Source: Acinetobacter schindleri CIP 107287 (lineage in GTDB: Bacteria > Pseudomonadota > Gammaproteobacteria > Pseudomonadales > Moraxellaceae). From it: a stretch of DNA of 64,000 bases. The notes beneath the pieces were generated by a model. The model saw only the letters and a list, made by a program, of their open reading frames with translations. It did no database searches and was not told where the DNA came from. The stretch is taken from contig NZ_KB849576.1 of the NCBI RefSeq assembly GCF_000368625.1, positions 310,001 through 374,000 on the forward strand, given 5' to 3'. Positions 45,943-54,900 of the stretch are shown piece after piece. Each line of letters starts with the position of its first letter. The first letter of the stretch is position 1. Position numbers and translations under genes: made by a program.

Positions 45943-48900
45943 ATGAACCACATCTACCGTATTATCTGGAATGAAACTTTAGGGGCATGGGTTGCAGTTG
46001 CAGAGAATGTAAAAAGAAAAGGGAAAAGATCATCATTAAAATTAGCTGCTCTTTCCGTTACAACACTCATCAGTTTGATACATATTCCCGCATTCGCTAA
46101 AAATGAACTTTGTATGCCAGATGAGGTTTGTAAGTCATTTACCAATTTATTTGATTCTGTTGTATTAAAACAAAGCCATGAACAAGCATATACCGATCAA
46201 GTAATCTCGATTACAGCAAGAGCTAATGATGGTAGTAATGGCCGTACAGGTGCATTATTTGTTAAGCCCAAAGCGGGTAAACCAGGTGGGGATGTTGGTA
46301 CGAGCTGGGAATATAGCTATGTTGTGAACTCTGATATATCTGAAACAAACGGCTTAGATCCAATTGTTGTCATTTACCATAATGATGGGGCGTTTAATGG
46401 TGGAGGTGTGCCAAGCGGTGAATATATGCAGGCTACATTCACTCCACATGATGTAGATGGAAATGACATTTTTTTAGATGAAGTCAATCCTAGGTATCAG
46501 GTCAATACCGTTAACTATTCATCGAGTGGTGTGGCTTCAGCAATAAACACAACTACGGTAAATGTCACTTTAGAATTCAATGTCGATTCAAATACTGGTC
46601 AAGAAACATATCTAAAAAGTGTTCAAATTCCGCATTATGATTTGAATATAGATTTAGAAGATAGAGACCAGACCAGTACATCAGGTCAACATCTTAATGC
46701 TGAACTGAACTATTCCGTTCATGGGGAAAATCAGACGCTCAACTTTACTAAAACAGCGACCGCTGTGGAATTAAGCAGTCGCGGTGGTGATGGCGGAAAT
46801 GGCGGGCAATATATTTTAGGTGGAAAAGGAAAACCGGGCGGTGTAGGTGGGGATGCTTCAAATTCGGTTCTAAACTTACATGATCTAGACATTGCTATTG
46901 TTGCGTCAACGCGAGCAACAGGGGTAGGTAAAGGCAGTACCGGCGTCTTAGTGAAGTCTCAGGGCGGTGATGGTGGTGATGGTGGTGGTTCTTATACGAT
47001 TGACGCTGGGGGCGGAAAAGGGAATGTAGGCGGAGAAGGCAAAAAAGCATCTGCAAATATATTCAATACTCACATCATGATTAATGATGATTATTCATCA
47101 GGCGTGGTTGCGATCAGTGCAGCGGGTGATGGTGGTAATGGTGGTAAAGCTGGAGGTATTGTCTCATCTGGTGGTAAAGGAAATAACGCTGGACAAGCTG
47201 GCGAAGTTGAAATTTATACAGATAGCCAAAGCCGAATAGAAATTATTGGATCACATGGTAATGGTCTTTTAGCACAATCGGTGGGGGGAGCAGGCGGTTC
47301 CTCCGGTGCCAGTATCGGTATTGTATCGATGGGTGGGCAAGGCGGTCATGGTGGAAATGCCAATAATGTAAAAATTATAAATGAAGCTGAGATAGTAATT
47401 AAAGGAACACAATCCAATGCGATTACTGCGCAATCGGTTGGCGGTGGTGGTGGTAATGGCGGTAGTGGATTTGGACTGGTTACACTAGGCTCTATGAATG
47501 GTGCAGGTGGTAATAGTTCAATTGTTGATGTCACGAATAGTAATCAACTGACAGTTGAGGGACAGTCATCACACGGTATTGTTGCCCAATCTATTGGTGG
47601 TGGTGGTGGTAATACTGGTTTAACTGCTGGCATGGTGGCATTGGGTGGAAAGCAGACAGAAAGTAGTGCTGGTGGCGGTAATGCAGGTGTAGTTAGAGTA
47701 AATAATACCATTGGTGGAGATATTGCAACCCTCGGTGATGGTGCACATGCGGTGATTGCACAGTCCATTGGTGGCGGTGGTGGTAATGCAGGCCTAAGCA
47801 CAGGTTTAGTCTCTTTCGGTGCCAATGGCGGTAAAGGTGGTCACGGTACTACGGTTACTGTCAATAATAATGCAAATATAACAACAAATTATTTATCTAC
47901 AGCAAATAATGATAGTGAACGACAAATAGAAAAAGCACAGCAAGTTGGTTCCATTGGTATCTTGGCCCAATCGATTGGCGGTGGTGGTGGTAATGGTGGT
48001 AATTCAGTTGCAACAGGGGCTTTTGTCAGTTTAGCGCTGGGCGGCAAAGGTGGAGCTGGAGGTGACTCAGGTAATGTCCAGGTTCGTCATGGTGGTACTG
48101 ATGGTTCTGAGCCGAGGATTTCAACAAAAGCAAATCAATCTAACGCAATTAAAGCACAGTCGATTGGCGGTGGTGGTGGTAATGCGGGTTATGCAGTATC
48201 TAATAGTGTTGGCGGCGGATTTAGCTTTAGCTTAGCGATGGCTAAAGATGGTGGTGCTGGAGGTACATCTGGTGATGTGCGGATTGATACTTTAAGTGGG
48301 GAGCTTCTTACTCAAGGAGATCGTTCAGCTGCTATTGTTGCACAGTCCATTGGCGGTGCAGGTGGTGATGGTGGTGTTGCTGGAACTGGCAGTGTATCAG
48401 TTGGTTTTAGCCTTGGCTTAAGTTTGGGGGGAGAAGGTGGACATGGAGGTACAACGGGAACTGTCGAAGTCAACAATAATAGCTTAATCCATACTCAAGG
48501 AGCTGATTCGTCAGCTATTGTTGCGCAGTCGATCGGTGGTGATGGCGGTGCAGGAGGAGCAGTGTATAGCTTCTCGGGAGGAATGTATGCTGGCGCAGTT
48601 GGACTGGGTGGCACAGGTGGTGCGGGAGGTGTTAGTAATTCTGTTACCGTCATCAATAGCGCGGATATTATGACTCAAGGCACGAGTTCATCTGCTATTT
48701 TAAGTCAGTCTATTGGGGGCAGCGGTGGTAATGCAGGAACAGCAATTACTGGTGCATTGGGTAATGTAAGCGCCGGACTTTCTTTAGGTGGGCAATCTCG
48801 TGCAGGGGGTACTGCAAAAATTTCTAAAATCCATTCACTTGCAGAAAGAATAATAACAAAAGGTGATAACGCCACGGCAATTATTGCCCAATCTATCGGT

Positions 48901-51900
48901 GGAGATGGGGGTAATGGCGGCAATGCAATTGGTGTGTCTGGCTCAGCCTTGGCAGGAGCTGGTATTGGCGTTGGCGGTACAGGTGGGACTGGTGGAAAAG
49001 CTGGTGCTGTCGAAGTGGTTATTGGTGATGAAACCACTGCATTGGAAGGCGTGGTTATAACACAAGGTTTTAACTCGGGTGCAGTTTTGGCGCAGTCTAT
49101 CGGTGGTTCTGGAGGTAATGGCGGATATGCTATTGGAGCTGCTGCCAATGTAAATGTCGCTGGTGGTTTGAGTGCAGGTGTTGCACTTGGTGGGACTGGT
49201 GGCAAGGGAGGTTCAGCCGAAGCTGTGACCTTAACCTCACATCATGCAATATTTACAGAAGGTGAAAATTCAACTGGATTGACGGCTCAATCTATGGGGG
49301 GCGATGGTGGTAATGGTGGCATGGCATTGGGTATCGCTGCGACTGGGTCATTGGCTGGTATTGTAAATGCAGGCGGTCTCCCATCTGTAGCTTTAAGTGC
49401 GGCAGTTGGGGGTAAAGGTGGTAGTGGAGGCATTGCAAAATCTGTAGAACTGACCAGCCATAATATTATTGGCACAAAAGGTAATAACTCCAATGCCATA
49501 CTTGCTCAATCACTTGGTGGTGGCGGTGGTAGTGGTGGTTTTTCAGGTGCATTTAGCCTAAGCGCATCAAAAGTAGGTGCTATTGCAGCCAGTGTCGCTG
49601 TAGGCGGAACTGGCGGTGATGGTGGTCAGGCAGGCACAGTGAATGTCGATTCTTTTGCTGATATTGCGACTGAGGGGCACAATTCATCCGCTATCTATGC
49701 ACAGTCAATCGGTGGTACAGGTGGTAAAGGTGGAATGTCTTTGGCAGTTTCTGCCGCAGCGGGCTCATCTGCTGCATTGAGCTTAGGTGCAAGTGTTGGT
49801 GGAGATGGGGGAAATGGTGGTACAGCGAAAAGTGTTGAAGTAAATAGCCAGAGCAATATCAATACGGCTGGTGATTTTTCACATGCGATTCTTGCACAGT
49901 CAATTAATGGTAATGGCGGTAGCGGTGGTAACGCCATAAATGCATCTGTGTCTTTATCCAATGGTCCTGCTACAACTGCATCAGTTTCTATTGGTGGAGA
50001 GGGTGGCGGCGTGGCTACCTTTAAAGATAAAGATGGCAATGATCTGAAAGATCAGTATGGCCGTTTAAATGTAAATGGGACTTATCGAAACTTAAGTGGT
50101 AAAAAGGTCGACGAAGAAGGGCGTTTACTTGATAGTGCAGGAAAGATTGTTAATAGTGAGGGGTATCGTGTTACTGCTCATGGTCATTTCATCTTAGATG
50201 ATAACAAAATTGTAGATGCCGAAGGGCGTGAGCGAGATCAGAATGGTAACTATCTAGTTGATGGAAAGCGGTATAACGATCAAGGTTATGAGGTGACATC
50301 AGAAGGTTACATTGTTACAGCTCAGGGTAATGTGAATGAGGTCGGTAACAAGGTTAAAGCTGATGGAACAGAAGAAATAGATAGTCAAAAAAATGTTATT
50401 CACATTGATCAGAGCCAATGGGGAAGTATTGATCTCTCAAATATTCCTCAAATGAGTGATTTTGAAGCTAAACGAGTTTTGACAACTGTAGATCAATACA
50501 ACGGGGACTGGAAAAACTATTTAGCGGCCATTTTGACTGAAAAACTAGAGCGAGAGCGCAATCTCAATCATGTCACTGTGAACGTTGGAAAACAATTCAC
50601 CCATACTGATGACATTAAAGTGATTCAAACCTCGGGAACGAATGCTGATGCCATTGTTGCCCAGTCCATAGGTGGTAATGGTGGCACAGGTGGTCTTAGC
50701 ATTAATGGCACATTAAGTTCAGGCCGGTCTGCAACCAACTTGGCTGTTGCCGTTGGTGGTGGCGGTGGTGATGGTGGTGTAGCTGGGGATGTCTTGGTTA
50801 ATAATCAGAACACTCTGATTGAAACGACGGGTAAAAACTCAAGTGCTATTCTCGCGGAATCGATTGGTGGTAATGGCGGTAAAGGTGGTACGTCCATTTC
50901 TGCGAGTTTAACCAATGCCAAAGTACAAGCAGCTTCACTTACTGCAAGTGTTGGAGGTGGGGGTGGTATAGGTAATGAGGCGGGTGATGTAACTGTTATT
51001 TCGAATAATCAGGCTTCATTAAAAGATGCTGAAACCTTAAAAGATATTGCAACCATTTCGACCCTAGGGGATCTGTCTCATGGTATTGCGGCTAAGTCCA
51101 TTGGCGGTGGCGGTGGTCAAGGCGGATTTGCGGGGAACTTTAGCTTAAATTATGGCAATAATAAAGGTATGCCAGGTACGCCTCAGCCTCAAAGTAGTTC
51201 ATTATCTGCAAGTGTAACGATTGGTGGCGGTGGTGGTACAGGCAACCGTGCGGGTGATGTTTATGTGGATAGCACAGACAATATTGTCACCAAAGGTATA
51301 AATGCGATAGGTATTAAGGCTGAATCCATTGGTGGAGGTGGTGGTAGTGGCGGTAAAGCACTCGATGTGAATATCAATGCCACCGAAGGAACAGGAATTG
51401 ATTTAGGCGTTACACTGGGCGGAAAAGGTGGTTCAGGGAGTTTAGCGGGCCAAGTTCAGGTTGATTCAGAAGGTTTAATTATTACAGAAGGAGATTATTC
51501 GCATGCAGTATATGCGAAATCTCTAGGCGGTGGCGGTGGTGATGGTGGTTTTGCTGTAACAGGATCGCTGTCTAGTAATGTTGCAACATTTCAAGCAAAT
51601 GCGAGTGTAGGTGGTTTCGGGGGTAATGGAAACAGCGCTGATTTGGTGACTGTGAACCGCATGGGCGATATTTATACGCATGGTACAGAGGCGGTGGGTA
51701 TTTTTGCACAGTCTATTGGAGGTGGCGGTGGTGATGGCGGTATGGCAATCACTGCAAATTTAGCTAAAGCTGACTCCTACCAACTTGGTTTTACTTTGGG
51801 TGGGGCTGGTGGTGATGGACATGCTGGTAGCAAGGTCAACATAGATAATGTTGGAACCATTCTGACAAAAGGCTTTAAATCACAAGCAATTAAGGCACAG

Positions 51901-54900
51901 TCGATTGGTGGTGGCGGTGGTAATGGTGGTACTTCAGCTGCATTTGATGCCAAAGGCATTAATATAAAAAGTAATTTTGTTATTACAGCTGCAGTAGGTG
52001 GTTGGGGCGGTGATGGAGGCTTCTCCGATAAAGTCACAGTGAAGAATGATGGGCTGTTGATAACACGAGGTAATAGCGCTCAAGCCATCTTAGCGCAGTC
52101 GATTGGCGGCGGTGGTGGTGATGGTGGTAATGCCTATTCAGGTACCTTAATGGCACCATCTGTAGGACCTCAAGGGAAAACAACGTCATTTACTTTTGCA
52201 CTAGGTGGTTTCGCTGGTGAAGGGAATAAATCAGGCGAAGTGGATGTTCAGCATACGGGCGATATCTATACCGAAGGTGATCGTTCAAGCGCAGTACAAG
52301 CACAATCCATTGGAGGTGGTGGGGGTAATGGTGGTAATGCCTCAACACTCGCAGTGAATATGCAATGCGATGAAGTATGTGCGGATCAACTAAAAAATGA
52401 AAACTTATCTTCACCTCCATCAACATCGATTTCTACCAGTATTGGTGGCTTAGGTGGGATTGGAAATGACGCTAATACTGTTACCGTCAATACCAAAGGC
52501 TTAATTCAAACTCAAGGAAATAGTTCGAACGGTATCTACGCACAATCCATTGGTGGTGGTGGGGGCGACGGTGGTAGCACATTTGCGAACTCTACGACAA
52601 TCACTGGTGCCCAAAAGGCAGGTTCATCTAATTTTTCTGTAGGAATTGGCGGTTATTATGGTTCAGGTGGTCATGGTGGGGATGTGAGTGTCACACATGC
52701 CAATTCAATCATGACCAATGGCTATAATTCAAAAGGTATTTTAGCTGAATCTATTGGCGGCGGCGGTGGCAATGGTGGTGATACTTCGGGTTCCAAAATT
52801 GGTGTCGGTGGTGGAGCATTCCAAGATGAGATGAGTCACTTGCTCGACAAACTCAAAGAATCATTATCTAACTTAGGTGCAGATGAACTTGCAAAAATTT
52901 TGCCCCGTTTAACAGATGGTGCTGCTGGTGATGGTGGTGATGTCATCGTAAATACTCGACTCGATGCGGAAGCTGAAGAAATTGAATTCACTCGAGCGGA
53001 TCAGACTACATTTACGCTCAAGAATTTCATCATGACTCAAGGTCAATTCTCCGACGCGATCTTTGCTCAATCAGTTGGTGGTGGCGGTGGTATAGGTGGT
53101 ACTGTCGAAGGGGGGACACCTGAAATTGCTTTCGAAATTGAGGTCAATTTACCTACTGGTGAAAAAGATGAGCACGGTAATGATATATATGCTCCGAAGA
53201 CAGTTAAACAGACTATTAAGAAAGCAGATGGAGGTTTATTCGCACTCGGTGGCGATGGCGGTGCGGGTGGTGATGGCGGTGTTGTAACTGTCAATAACGA
53301 ACTCGATTTATATACTGCGAACAAATCCTCACGTGGTATTTTTGCCCAATCCGTTGGTGGTGGTGGTGGTGCAGGTGGAGATTCAGATGGAAAATCAACC
53401 ATCGGCATTGGTGGTTCAGGATCCATGGCGGGTAAAGGTGGTGAGGTTTCTGTTAATAACCAAGGCTCTATTTATACACAAAGCACAATGTCAGAAGGTA
53501 TATTGGCGCAGTCCATTGGGGGCGGTGGTGGTGCTGGTGGCAGTGTGGAACAGGCAACCATTGCATTAGGTGGCGGAACACTCACGACTTTACTAAATGG
53601 TTTTGGAGCCAATTTACCTGTTAATAATGGGCAGGACGGCGGGTTAGTGAAAGTTCTGAGTGGAAGTAAAGCTAAACTGACTACGATTGCAACTCAAGGT
53701 AATCTCTCATCAGCAATACTTGCACAGTCTATTGGTGGTGGCGGTGGTGTAGGTGGTCATGCTAGCGGAACTGTAGCTGTTGGTGGAGCGGGAGCCGCAG
53801 GTGGTGATGGCGGTGTTGTATCCATTGATAACCTCTCAAATCTACAGACTTTAGGACATGACTCATCCGCAATTTTAGCTCAATCCATTGGCGGTGGGGG
53901 TGGTGTTGGCGGAAACAGTGATGGCGGCAATAAAAACAACGAAACCAAGAGTGCAATGTTATCTGTAGGGGGGAACGGTTCTGCAGGTGGTAATGGTAAC
54001 GATTTAACTGTAAAACATGATGCCCAGATCCAAACCTTAGGCAATAATTCTAAAGGTATATTGCTGCAATCCATTGGTGGTGGTGGTGGTGTTGCAGGTA
54101 GTACCAAAGGTTTCTCAACGGATGAAATTCGCGATGAAATTGAATCCATAGGTTTAGGAAGCGGTGTCAATAAAATATTAATGAAGCCATTAGACCTTGC
54201 AGATACTGTGATTGAAAAGGTGTCTGGTTGGGTGACGCCGTATATTAAAGAATATTTAATGTCAGGATCTGTTAAAGGTGGTGATGCAGGAACAGTCATA
54301 TTAAGCCTTGGTCCGGATAGTGCCGTACAGACATCAGGTCATGCTTCAGAGGCTATAGTTGCACAGTCTATTGCTGGCGGTGGTGGTTCGACGGGTAGTA
54401 CAGCTGGCCTACTTGTCGCGGGTGCATCAGCTGGTGCGAACGGTATCTCTGGTGCTGTACAAGTTGATCATGCAGGTGAAGCTTTTACCTTTGGACAAAA
54501 TTCAAGTGTGATCGTTGCCCAATCGATTGGCGGCGGTGGGGGGCTAAGTAGTGGTATTGATCAAATCAGTCAATTTGCCCAGTTAGGTGCAGAAGGCGCT
54601 ACAGGCTTAGCCAATACAGTGAGTGTTAGTAACTCGGGTGTTTTATTTACCAAAGATAAATTATCTCAAGGGATTATTGCTCAATCCATCTCTGGGGGTG
54701 GTGGGGCTACAGCACTCAGCCATCAGTTGGTTTTGGGTGGAGCAGATAATGCTGACAGTCATGCAGAAGATGTTACCGTAAGTAATAGTGGATATATTGA
54801 AACAACCACAGATGGTTCGTCTGCAATTGTTGCGCAATCCATTGGTGGTGGTGGCGGTTTTGCTGCGGGTGTCGTCAATGGCAATGTAAGCGCTGGCAAT

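Noticed and set aside
47346..54299. Several minus-strand open frames rich in PPLPPLPPPPP inside the autotransporter gene
   Set aside because: They are the antisense reading of GGT/GGC glycine codons, with no ribosome sites and no family resemblance.
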